Both the position numbers and the translations under genes were made by a program. DNA of 64,000 nucleotides from Pseudomonas alcaligenes (lineage in GTDB: Bacteria > Pseudomonadota > Gammaproteobacteria > Pseudomonadales > Pseudomonadaceae), in contig NZ_CP154874.1 of NCBI RefSeq assembly GCF_041729615.1, positions 3,393,501 to 3,457,500 on the forward strand, read 5' to 3'. The notes below the pieces were generated by a model. It was given only the letters and a program-made list of their open reading frames with translations, had not been told where the DNA came from and did no database searches. Below, in pieces: positions 16,713 through 24,404 of the stretch. The first letter of the stretch is position 1; each line of letters begins with the position of its first letter.

Positions 16713-17423
16713 TCAGACGAGATGGCGGCCGCCATTGACGGTCAGCGTGGTACCGGTGACGTAGGGGTTGTCCAGCAGGTAGCGCAGGCTCTGGTAGATG
16801 ACTTCGGCGCCGGGCTCGATGCCCAGTGCCGACTCGGCCAGGCGCTTGGCGCGGTATTCGGCGCTGTCTCCCGGATTGAACTGGATCAGCGCCGGGGCGA
16901 TGCCGTTGACCTTGATGGCCGGAGCGAAGCGCGCGGCGAAGGACAGGGTCAGGCTGTCCAGGCCGGCCTTGCTGGCGCAGTAGGCCGGGCGTTTGGCGCT
17001 GCCGCTGCGGGTCACGTCATCGCCGATATGGATGATGTCGGCCGGCTTGCTGCGGCGCAGCAGCGCTTCGCAATGCAGGTTGATCAGGTAGGGCGCCAGC
17101 ATGTGCACGCTGACCATGCGCTGGAACACCTCGGCCTCGTGGCCGGGGGCCTCGGCTTCCCAGTCGGAGGCGTTGTGCACGATGGCGCGCAGGCTGTCGG
17201 TGTGGCCCTTGAGTTGTTCGACGAAGGCCAGGATGCCGGCCTCGCTGGAAAAGTCCGCATGGATGGCGCAGGCGCCACGCTGGCGCAGGCGCTGCACGCC
17301 CTCGCGCTCGCTGCGGTAGGTGAAGATCAGCGGCTGGCCGTCATCGAGCAGGCGCTCGGCGCAATGCAGTCCGAGGCGCTGGCCGGCGCCGGTGATCAGG
17401 ATGGGGGCGGTGGAACCGCTCAT
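16713..17423 (-). CDS. folM: Dihydromonapterin reductase FolM (SDR)
   Basis: A 236-residue SDR that reduces dihydromonapterin (and dihydrofolate weakly) to the tetrahydro form. TGAGQRLG at residues 11-18 binds NADPH, HNASDW replaces the usual NNAG, and the YCASKAG motif holds the catalytic Tyr/Lys, as in pteridine-reductase-like SDRs. First gene of folM-folE-folX; 22 bases separate it from folE. The upstream region holds two TGTACA-based palindromes. Confidence 0.9.
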   Translation of the reverse strand: MSGSTAPILITGAGQRLGLHCAERLLDDGQPLIFTYRSEREGVQRLRQRGACAIHADFSSEAGILAFVEQLKGHTDSLRAIVHNASDWEAEAPGHEAEVFQRMVSVHMLAPYLINLHCEALLRRSKPADIIHIGDDVTRSGSAKRPAYCASKAGLDSLTLSFAARFAPAIKVNGIAPALIQFNPGDSAEYRAKRLAESALGIEPGAEVIYQSLRYLLDNPYVTGTTLTVNGGRHLV

Positions 17424-17467
17424 GGCTGCCTCGCAGATGGCGAACGGGGGGTGCGCATGCGAGCAAA

Positions 17468-17495
17468 GTTATACCAGGCGCATGCTTTGTACAAC
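17468..17495 (-). promoter_or_regulatory. folM promoter with candidate LitR-type operator
   Basis: TATACC at 17470-17475 and TGTACA at 17488-17493 are separated by exactly 12 bases. This agrees, with one mismatch, with the class II LitR (PplR1) consensus I recall from P. putida, T(G/A)TACA-N12-TGTA(C/T)A. On the folM strand TTGTAC and TATAAC (15-base spacer) look like -35 and -10 boxes, so a bound regulator would cover the promoter. The folM ATG is about 45 bases downstream. Confidence 0.6.
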
Positions 17496-17600
17496 CATGC
17501 GCTGCGTGTGGAGATAGCTCTGGCGATTGGTGATTTTTCTAAGATTTTGAAAAATATAGATAAATGCTGATTGCGTGGTTCTGTCGCGCCTGTCTCGATC

Positions 17601-17625
17601 TGTACATGCTCTGGGTTCATGTACA
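17601..17625. promoter_or_regulatory. Perfect TGTACATG palindrome upstream of folM
   Basis: Arms TGTACATG (17601-17608) and CATGTACA (17618-17625) are eight-base perfect complements with a nine-base centre. The two TGTACA hexamers are 13 bases apart, one more than the N12 consensus. It lies in an unusually AT-rich 150-base stretch with no gene. Likely a second binding site of the same MerR/LitR regulator. Confidence 0.55.
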
Positions 17626-17686
17626 AGTTCTGTAGAGTCGGGGGCGGCTGCGCGCTTGGCGCCGGCCGCCACCCGCCCGGCGCGGC

Positions 17687-18250
17687 TCAGCGGATTTCCA
17701 CGGTCCGCTCGCCATCGCTGCGGGTGCGGCCCTGCAGCCAGGGCTCCAGCAGGCGGGTGGACAGCGGAATGAACCAGTAGGTCATCAGCGGGGTGAGGGC
17801 CAGGGTGCTGAGCAGCACCCGCAGGACCAGCGGCAGTTCGGCCAGCCAGGTGCCGAACAGCAGGTTGAAGGCCAGCGAGACCGGGAAGAAGGCCAGCCAG
17901 ATGGCCACGCTCTGCTTCCAGCGCGGCGGCCGGCGCAAGGCGTTGCCGAACCAGGCGTCGAGGCCGCTGACCCGGTGCTCGTGCGGCTGGGCGAACAGGC
18001 CGCTGCCGCGTTGCAGCCAGGCACGGCGCGAGGCGGAGTGTTCCCAGGCGGCGAGGGTGGTCCGATCGGCGAAGCGGAAGACGATCTGGAATTCGTCGTC
18101 GTCGGGCGGCGGGGCCAGCACGCCGGAGCCGAGGTAGCCGGGAAAGTCGGCGGCGAGTTGCTGGCCCTCGTGCAGCCAGGTGCGGAAATCCTGCAGGCAG
18201 GCGCGTGGCACACGGCGTGCCACCAGCATGGTGACCGGTTCGGTAGACAT
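17687..18250 (-). CDS. Membrane protein with antibiotic-biosynthesis-monooxygenase (ABM) domain
   Basis: A 187-residue protein. The first about 100 residues (TMLVARRVPRACLQDFRTWLHEGQQLAADFPGYLGS ... FQIVFRFADRTTLAAWEHS) form an ABM ferredoxin-like domain. The C-terminal part has two to three transmembrane helices (IWLAFFPVSLAFNLLFGTWL; LRVLLSTLALTPLMTYWFI). Similar ABM-membrane fusions have been reported among light-induced genes of unknown function in Pseudomonas, but I cannot confirm that for this one. Its 3' end is about 60 bases from the TGTACATG palindrome; it is divergent from the MerR gene. Confidence 0.75.
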   Translation of the reverse strand: MSTEPVTMLVARRVPRACLQDFRTWLHEGQQLAADFPGYLGSGVLAPPPDDDEFQIVFRFADRTTLAAWEHSASRRAWLQRGSGLFAQPHEHRVSGLDAWFGNALRRPPRWKQSVAIWLAFFPVSLAFNLLFGTWLAELPLVLRVLLSTLALTPLMTYWFIPLSTRLLEPWLQGRTRSDGERTVEIR

Positions 18251-18466
18251 CGTGTATCTCCAGAGCGACAGGCGCGGGCCCGGGTAGGGCGTTGCGCGGT
18301 ATGCGCCGCCGGGGTGGTGGCGGGCGTGCAGAGAGTATTCCTCCTGCTCCGTGCCGGCCAGAGCTGCCGTGTGCGGCGGGCGGCTATTCGTCGGGTCGTG
18401 CGGATTTCAGACTGCGGCCCTGGCTGGGGTACACTCGGCGCAACACCACTCGGCACCCCCCTGGCC

Positions 18467-19408
18467 ATGACCGAACTCGCCCCGTCCCCCGCCCACTCCG
18501 ACTCCTTCAGGGAGCAGGAGCTGTTCCCCATCCGCGAAGTGTCGCGGGTCACCGGCGTCAACCCGGTCACCCTGCGGGCCTGGGAGCGGCGCTACGGCCT
18601 GATCCAGCCGACTCGTACCGACAGCGGGCATCGGCTCTATTCGGCGGCCGACATCGAGGCGGTGCGCAGCATCCTGGCCTGGATCGAGCGCGGTGTGTCG
18701 GTGAGCAAGGTCGGCAAGATCCTGGCGCGCAGCCAGGCCATCCGTACCCCGGCACCGGTCTATGTCGAGGTCGCCTCCAGCGAGTGGGGCGAATGGCAGG
18801 GGCGCATCCGCAGCGCCGTCGCCGCCTTCGATGCGCCGTTGCTGGAGCGCCTGTATGGCCAGGTGTTCTCCACCTATCCGCTGCTGGTGGTGTTCCAGGA
18901 AGTGTTCATGCCGCTGTGGCAGGAGCTCCTGTTGCGCCGCGACGAGCCCGGCCAGGTCAGCGAATGGCTGTTCCTCGATGCCTTCCTGCGCGCCCGCGCC
19001 CTGCAGCGTCTGCAACTGGGCGGCGGGCAGACGCGGGTGCTGCTGGCGGCGCTGCCCGGCCATTGCCGCGAGCTGGAGCTGCTGGTGGCCGGCCTGCTGC
19101 TGGGCAACGAGGACCTCGGCATCCAGGTGCTCGGTCCCGGCCAGCCTCTGGAGGAGCTGCCCCTGGTGTGCACCCGCGTGCGCCCGCAAGCCCTGGTGCT
19201 GTTCTCTAACCAGCCGCCGGCCGATGACCTTGGGCAGCAGCTGCGCCGCCTGGCCCTGGCCCTGGATTGCCCGCTGGCGCTGGCCGGCGACGCCGCCGAC
19301 CTGGCCGAAGACGAGCTCGACGGTTCGCCCGTCGCCTGCTTGGGCAACGAAGGTCGCCTGATGCAACACCGCCTGCAGCAGTTCCTCGCCGGCCACCTGG
19401 ATACCTGA
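18467..19408 (+). CDS. MerR-family regulator of the LitR/CarH type lacking cobalamin ligands
   Basis: A 313-residue regulator. Residues 19-60 form a MerR winged helix (FPIREVSRVTGVNPVTLRAW ... SGHRLYS). Residues about 110-300 align by eye with the helical bundle and Rossmann fold of B12-dependent LitR/CarH, but the E-x-H upper-ligand position reads SEW (166-168) and the lower-axial His region reads PGHCREL (198-204), with Arg where the His should be. So it looks like a class II LitR, which in P. putida (PplR proteins) works with a short LOV partner rather than B12. It sits between the folM operon and an acyl-CoA dehydrogenase, both preceded by TGTACA repeats. Confidence 0.82.
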   Translation: MTELAPSPAHSDSFREQELFPIREVSRVTGVNPVTLRAWERRYGLIQPTRTDSGHRLYSAADIEAVRSILAWIERGVSVSKVGKILARSQAIRTPAPVYVEVASSEWGEWQGRIRSAVAAFDAPLLERLYGQVFSTYPLLVVFQEVFMPLWQELLLRRDEPGQVSEWLFLDAFLRARALQRLQLGGGQTRVLLAALPGHCRELELLVAGLLLGNEDLGIQVLGPGQPLEELPLVCTRVRPQALVLFSNQPPADDLGQQLRRLALALDCPLALAGDAADLAEDELDGSPVACLGNEGRLMQHRLQQFLAGHLDT

Positions 19409-19425
19409 TCCCGCATGACCTGTGA

Positions 19426-19453
19426 CTCCGCGGCCCGGCCGCGGAGCGTTTCG
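19426..19453 (+). terminator. Possible terminator after the MerR gene
   Basis: CTCCGCGG / CCGCGGAG arms with a short loop follow the stop codon, then CGTTTCGT. The T run is weak. Confidence 0.45.
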
Positions 19454-19470
19454 TCGTGCGCAAAAAAAGC

Positions 19471-19526
19471 TTGCACTGGGGATGGGTTTGGCTATACAAA
19501 AATTGTACACAGATTGTTTTTGTACA
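19471..19526 (+). promoter_or_regulatory. Acyl-CoA dehydrogenase promoter with TGTACA repeats
   Basis: TTGCAC (19471-19476) and TATACA (19493-19498) with a 16-base spacer form a good sigma-70 promoter. TGTACA occurs at 19504-19509 and again at 19521-19526 (11 bases between), exactly over the expected transcription start and leader. This is the same hexamer found upstream of folM and supports control by the adjacent LitR-type regulator. Confidence 0.65.
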
Positions 19527-19541
19527 TGTAGAGAGCAAACC

Positions 19542-21320
19542 ATGCCTTCGTACCGTGCCCCCTTGCGTGACATGCAGTTCGTCTTCGATGAAGTTCTCGA
19601 TGCCTACAGCCACCTGCAGGCCCTGCCGAGCCAGCGCGAGTTCGGTGCCGACCTCGGCAGCGCCATCCTCGACGAGGCGGCCAAGCTGGCGGAGAACGTG
19701 CTGGCCCCGGTCAATGGTCCCGGTGACAAGCAGGGCTGCCAGTACGACCCGGCGAGCAAGACGGTGAAGACCCCGGACGGTTTCAGGGCCGCTTACAAGC
19801 AGTTCGCCGAGGGCGGCTGGACCGCGCTGGCCTGTACCCCGGAATTCGGCGGCCAGGGCCTGCCGCATGTGCTGAACATGATGGTCGAGGAGATGGTCTG
19901 CTCGTCCAACCTGTCGCTGGGCATGTATCCGGGCCTGACCCACGGCGCGATCAACGCGCTGACCCAGCACGGTACCCGCGAGCAGCAGGAGCAGTACCTG
20001 CCCAGACTGATCAGCGGCGAGTGGACCGGCACCATGTGCCTGACCGAGCCGCAGTGCGGCACCGACCTGGGCCTGATCCGCACCCGCGCCGTGCCGCAGG
20101 CCGACGGCAGCTACGCCATCAGCGGCACCAAGATCTGGATCACCGGCGGCGAGCAGGACCTGGTCGACAACATCATCCACCTGGTGCTGGCCAAGCTGCC
20201 GGACGCGCCGGACAGCGTGAAGGGCATCTCGCTGTTCCTGGTGCCCAAGTTCCTCGAGGACGGCACGCGCAACCCGGCCTTCTGCGGCGGCCTTGAGCAC
20301 AAGATGGGCATCAAGGGCTCGGCCACCTGCGTTATGAACTTCGAAGGCGCCAAGGGCTGGCTGATCGGCGAGCCGAACAAGGGCCTCAAGTGCATGTTCA
20401 CCATGATGAACTCGGCGCGCCTGATGGTCGGCATGCAGGGCCTGGGCATCGCCGAGAGTGCCTACCAGATCAGCCTCGGCTTTGCTAAGGAGCGTCTGCA
20501 GAGCCGCTCGCTGTCCGGTCCCAAGGCCGCCGACAAGCCGGCCGACCCGATCCTGGTGCACCCGGACGTGCGGCGCATGCTGCTGCGGCAGAAAGTGATC
20601 ATCGAAGGCTGCCGTGCGCTGGCCTATTTCACCGGCCTGCACCTGGACATTGCCCACGACCACGAGGATGCCGAAGTGCGCCAGCAGGCCGACGACCTGG
20701 TGCAGCTGCTGACCCCGGTGGTCAAGGCCTTCCTCACCGACGAGGGCTTCACCTGCGCCAACGAGGGCCTGCAGGTGTTGGGCGGCTCCGGCTTCACCGA
20801 GGACTGGGGCATCGAGCAGCTGGTGCGCGACTGCCGCATCACCCGCATCTACGAAGGTACCAACGGCATTCAGGCGTTGGATCTGGTCGGGCGCAAGCTG
20901 GCCCTGGGTGGCGGGCGTGCGGTGCGCGGCTTCTTCGCTCAGGTCGAAGGCTGGCTCAAGGCCAACCCCGAGGCGCCGCATGCGGCTGCGGTGGGCAAGG
21001 CGCTCAAGCAGCTGCAGCAGGCCACCCTGTGGATTGCCAGCGAAGGCATGAAGGACCCCGAGCAGGCCGGCGCCGCCTCGGTGCCCTACCTGCGCCTGTT
21101 TGCCCTGACCACCCTGGCCTGGCTGTGGTCGCGCATGGCCCTGGTGGCCCGCCATAAGCTGGAACAGGGCAGCAGCGAAACCGTCTTCTACGGCGCCAAG
21201 CTGAAGTCGGCCGATTTCTACATGGCCCGAGTACTGACCGAGACCGACAGCCTGCTGGCCGAAGTGCTGGCGGGCAAGGCGACCCTCATGGCCTTTGCCG
21301 AGGAGGAGTTCGCCGCCTGA
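19542..21320 (+). CDS. Acyl-CoA dehydrogenase, long form
   Basis: A 592-residue FAD enzyme of the large acyl-CoA dehydrogenase group with the C-terminal extension seen in PA0506-PA0508-like and DmdC-like proteins. Visible motifs are CLTEPQCGTDL (flavin contact), ISGTKIWITGG, NEGLQVLGGSGFTEDWGIEQ and the catalytic Glu in RIYEGTNGIQALDLVGRKL. It introduces the 2,3-double bond in acyl-CoA; chain length preference is not readable. The start at 19542 is chosen because it follows the promoter and matches homologues. Unlinked to electron-transfer flavoprotein genes here. Confidence 0.92.
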   Translation: MPSYRAPLRDMQFVFDEVLDAYSHLQALPSQREFGADLGSAILDEAAKLAENVLAPVNGPGDKQGCQYDPASKTVKTPDGFRAAYKQFAEGGWTALACTPEFGGQGLPHVLNMMVEEMVCSSNLSLGMYPGLTHGAINALTQHGTREQQEQYLPRLISGEWTGTMCLTEPQCGTDLGLIRTRAVPQADGSYAISGTKIWITGGEQDLVDNIIHLVLAKLPDAPDSVKGISLFLVPKFLEDGTRNPAFCGGLEHKMGIKGSATCVMNFEGAKGWLIGEPNKGLKCMFTMMNSARLMVGMQGLGIAESAYQISLGFAKERLQSRSLSGPKAADKPADPILVHPDVRRMLLRQKVIIEGCRALAYFTGLHLDIAHDHEDAEVRQQADDLVQLLTPVVKAFLTDEGFTCANEGLQVLGGSGFTEDWGIEQLVRDCRITRIYEGTNGIQALDLVGRKLALGGGRAVRGFFAQVEGWLKANPEAPHAAAVGKALKQLQQATLWIASEGMKDPEQAGAASVPYLRLFALTTLAWLWSRMALVARHKLEQGSSETVFYGAKLKSADFYMARVLTETDSLLAEVLAGKATLMAFAEEEFAA

Positions 21321-21332
21321 CGACTGCGCAAC

Positions 21333-21378
21333 CCGGCAGCCATTCTCCCCCCTGTCCCTTTGGGCTGCCGGTTTTTTT
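21333..21378 (+). terminator. Terminator after acyl-CoA dehydrogenase
   Basis: CCGGCAGCC (21333-21341) pairs with GGCTGCCGG (21363-21371), followed by seven T. Confidence 0.75.
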
Positions 21379-21416
21379 ATTTCTCGGCACGGTCACCTGC
21401 CCGGCCCGCCGATTGC

Positions 21417-21443
21417 GACCCGCTTCCCGGCGGGTCTTTTTTT
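21417..21443 (+). terminator. Second tandem terminator
   Basis: GACCCGC / GCGGGTC arms followed directly by TTTTTTT. Confidence 0.75.
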
Positions 21444-21451
21444 GCCCAAGA

Positions 21452-21477
21452 AAAAGCCCGGCGCGGGCCGGGCTTTT
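21452..21477 (-). terminator. Terminator after fumarase
   Basis: AAAAGCCCGGC / GCCGGGCTTTT with loop GCGG. On the minus strand the stem ends in TTTTT, so it serves the fumarase gene and may work in both directions. Confidence 0.75.
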
Positions 21478-21493
21478 CGCGAGGGCGGGGCGC

Positions 21494-23017
21494 TTACTTG
21501 ACTTCCACCGCCAGGTTCTCGGCGATCTTCTTCTGCCAGATCGCCGGGCCGGTGATGTGCACCGACTCGCCCTTGGTGTCGACGGCCACGGTGACCGGCA
21601 TGTCCTTGACCTCGAACTCGTAGATCGCCTCCATGCCCAGTTCCGGGAAGGCCAGCACCTTGGACTTCTTGATCGCCTGGGCCACCAGGTAGGCGGCGCC
21701 GCCGACGGCCATCAGGTACACGGCCTTGTTGTCGCGGATCGCGTCGATGGCGATCGGGCCGCGCTCGGACTTGCCGATCATGCCCAGCAGGCCGGTCTGC
21801 TCGAGAATCTGCCGGGTGAACTTGTCCATGCGCGTGGCGGTGGTCGGGCCGGCCGGGCCTACCACTTCGTCACGCACCGGATCGACCGGGCCGACGTAGT
21901 AGATGAAGCGACCCTTGAGGTCGACCGGCAGTGCTTCGCCCTTGTTGAGCATGTCGACCATGCGCTTGTGCGCGGCGTCGCGGCCGGTGAGCATCTTGCC
22001 GTTGAGCAGGATGGTCTCGCCCGGCTTCCAGCTCTGCACCTCTTCCGGAGTGATCTCGTCGAGGTTGACGCGGCGCGCGCTCGGGCCGGCTTCCCAGACG
22101 ATTTCCGGGTAGGCGGAGAGGTCCGGCGCTTCCAGTTCGGCCGGGCCGGAGCCGTCGAGCACGAAGTGGGCGTGGCGGGTGGCGGCGCAGTTGGGGATCA
22201 TGCACACCGGCAGCGAGGCGGCGTGGGTCGGGTAGTCCATGATCTTGACGTCGAGCACGGTGGTCAGGCCGCCCAGGCCCTGGGCACCGATGCCCAGCTG
22301 GTTGACCTTGTCGAACAGCTCCAGGCGCAGCTCCTCGATGCGGTTCTGCGGGCCGCGGGCCTTCAGCTCGTGGATGTCGATGTGCTCCATCAGCACTTCC
22401 TTGGCCATCACCGCGGCCTTCTCGGCGGTGCCGCCGATGCCGATGCCGAGCATGCCCGGCGGGCACCAGCCGGCGCCCATGGTCGGCACGGTCTTCAGTA
22501 CCCAGTCGACGATGGAGTCGGACGGGTTGAGCATGGCCATCTTCGACTTGTTCTCGGAACCGCCGCCCTTGGCCGCGACGTCCACTTCCACCTTGTCGCC
22601 GGGGACGATCGAGTAGTGGATCACCGCCGGGGTGTTGTCCTTGGTGTTCTTGCGGCTACCTGCCGGGTCGGCCAGGATCGAGGCGCGCAGCACGTTCTCC
22701 GGCAGGTTGTAGGCGCGGCGCACGCCCTCGTTGATCATGTCGTCGACGCTCATGGTGGCGCCATCCCAGCGCACGTCCATGCCGACCTTGATGAACACGG
22801 TGACGATGCCGGTGTCCTGGCAGATCGGGCGGTGGCCGGTGGCACACATGCGCGAGTTGATCAGGATCTGCGCCATGGAGTCCTTGGCGGCCGGCGACTC
22901 TTCCTTCAGGTAGGCCTCGTGCATGGCCTGGATGAAGTCGACGGGGTGGTAATAGGAGATGAACTGCAGGGCGTCGGCGACGCTCTGGATCAGGTCGTCC
23001 TGCTTGATCACGGTCAT
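21494..23017 (-). CDS. Fumarate hydratase class I (iron-sulfur)
   Basis: A 507-residue class I fumarase that interconverts fumarate and malate in the TCA cycle using a labile [4Fe-4S] cluster. Candidate cluster cysteines are in the ICQDTG, AGWCPPG and MIPNCAATRH motifs. The N-terminal domain carries GGGSENKSKMAML and the C-terminal domain AVGGAAYLVAQAIK. Sequence and context match PA4333, next to the diguanylate cyclase as in P. aeruginosa. Oxygen-sensitive by family; Pseudomonas also has stable class II FumC enzymes. Confidence 0.93.
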   Translation of the reverse strand: MTVIKQDDLIQSVADALQFISYYHPVDFIQAMHEAYLKEESPAAKDSMAQILINSRMCATGHRPICQDTGIVTVFIKVGMDVRWDGATMSVDDMINEGVRRAYNLPENVLRASILADPAGSRKNTKDNTPAVIHYSIVPGDKVEVDVAAKGGGSENKSKMAMLNPSDSIVDWVLKTVPTMGAGWCPPGMLGIGIGGTAEKAAVMAKEVLMEHIDIHELKARGPQNRIEELRLELFDKVNQLGIGAQGLGGLTTVLDVKIMDYPTHAASLPVCMIPNCAATRHAHFVLDGSGPAELEAPDLSAYPEIVWEAGPSARRVNLDEITPEEVQSWKPGETILLNGKMLTGRDAAHKRMVDMLNKGEALPVDLKGRFIYYVGPVDPVRDEVVGPAGPTTATRMDKFTRQILEQTGLLGMIGKSERGPIAIDAIRDNKAVYLMAVGGAAYLVAQAIKKSKVLAFPELGMEAIYEFEVKDMPVTVAVDTKGESVHITGPAIWQKKIAENLAVEVK

Positions 23018-23276
23018 TGGGGCGCTCCTCTATCAGGGAACATCTATAAGGAAGCGCCGGACCACGACCCGGCGCAACTGCGGAAAAGCTGCGGACGACT
23101 CTTCACGTCGTTCCGCGGTGGCCGGCAGCGCGGCGGGCCACGAAAAGGCGCCGCAGTATAGCGCGGCGGCTTGCATGGGCACAGCCACGCACACTGGCCG
23201 ATGGTCGAGGGGCGCGCTATCAATTTTGTGATCACGGGGGTAGAGTTGGGCAAGGTGCCAGTACGGGACGGAGCCC

Positions 23277-24404
23277 ATGAGCACGAGCGTTCCAGGCGTG
23301 ACAAAGCGTGGTCTGCAAAGCCTCTTGCTGAAGCGTTTCGGCATGGCGGTGGCGAGCTATGCCCTGGTGTTGCTGCTGCTGTGGGTTGCCGTGTGGACGG
23401 GCATCTTCAGTGGCGGCCTGCAGGCGGCACTGCTCTGCACCGGCCTGGTCGTGGCCAGCCAGCTGGTCTTCTATGCCCTGCTGCGCAGCGGGCGCAACCT
23501 GCGTTTCGTCGACCCCAGCCTGACCGAGGCACAGATCCTCGTCGGCCTGCTCCTGCACACGGCCCTGCTGGCCCAGCTCGATGGCGCGCGGGGCAGCCTG
23601 CTGATGTTCTACCTGATCATCCTGATGTTCGGCGCGTTCCAGCTGCGCCCGGCGGTGTTCGTGCGCTGCGCCGCCATCGCCTTCTTCGCCTTCGCCGGGC
23701 TCAACCTGTGGGAGGGCTACCAGATGCGCCTGGCCGACCCCGCCCAGGCCCTGCTGCAATCCTGCGCGCTGTTCATCGGCCTGACCTGGCTGAGCCTGTT
23801 CGCCAGCTATGCCCAGGCGCTGCGCCAACGCATGCGCCAGCGCCGCTACGCGTTGCAGGCGCACCAGGACACCCTGCGCGGCATGATGCGCCAGCTGGAA
23901 GACCTGGTTGCCACCGACGAGCTGACCGGCCTGTTCAACCGCCGCCACTTCCTGCGCCTGGCCGTGCGCGAGCTGGACAACCTCGACCATGGTCGCCAGC
24001 ACGGCCTGGCGCTGATCGACCTGGACCACTTCAAGCGCATCAACGACGTGCACGGCCACGCCGCCGGCGACCGCGTGCTGCAGACCTTCGCCGCGGTGGC
24101 GCGCGCCTGCCTGCGCGACGGCGACGTGCTGGCCCGCTACGGCGGCGAGGAGTTCGTCCTGCTGCTGCCCAACACCGACGCCGACCAGTTCACCAGCTGC
24201 TGCGAGCGCCTGCGCGAGGCCTTCGCCAATGCCCGGCCGGTGGGCGTGCAGGTGAGCAACCTGAGCCTGTCCGCCGGCATGACCCTGCTCAGCGCGGGCG
24301 ACGAGCTCGACGAGGCCCTGCAACGGGCCGACCAGGCGCTGTACCGGGCCAAGCGCGGCGGGCGCAACCGCTGCGATGCAGCCTGGGAGGGCGCCGGTGC
24401 CTGA
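23277..24404 (+). CDS. Six-helix membrane diguanylate cyclase, SadC-like
   Basis: A 375-residue protein. Residues about 15-190 contain six hydrophobic helices; residues about 205-370 are a GGDEF domain. The active-site motif is GGEEF, and RDGD five residues before it is an inhibitory I-site (RxxD). It therefore should make c-di-GMP and be product-inhibited. It occupies the locus of P. aeruginosa sadC (between fumarase and the ferredoxin reductase), but is over 100 residues shorter than the SadC I recall. The start at 23277 has GGGACGGAG upstream. Overlaps the next gene by eight bases. Confidence 0.88.
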   Translation: MSTSVPGVTKRGLQSLLLKRFGMAVASYALVLLLLWVAVWTGIFSGGLQAALLCTGLVVASQLVFYALLRSGRNLRFVDPSLTEAQILVGLLLHTALLAQLDGARGSLLMFYLIILMFGAFQLRPAVFVRCAAIAFFAFAGLNLWEGYQMRLADPAQALLQSCALFIGLTWLSLFASYAQALRQRMRQRRYALQAHQDTLRGMMRQLEDLVATDELTGLFNRRHFLRLAVRELDNLDHGRQHGLALIDLDHFKRINDVHGHAAGDRVLQTFAAVARACLRDGDVLARYGGEEFVLLLPNTDADQFTSCCERLREAFANARPVGVQVSNLSLSAGMTLLSAGDELDEALQRADQALYRAKRGGRNRCDAAWEGAGA

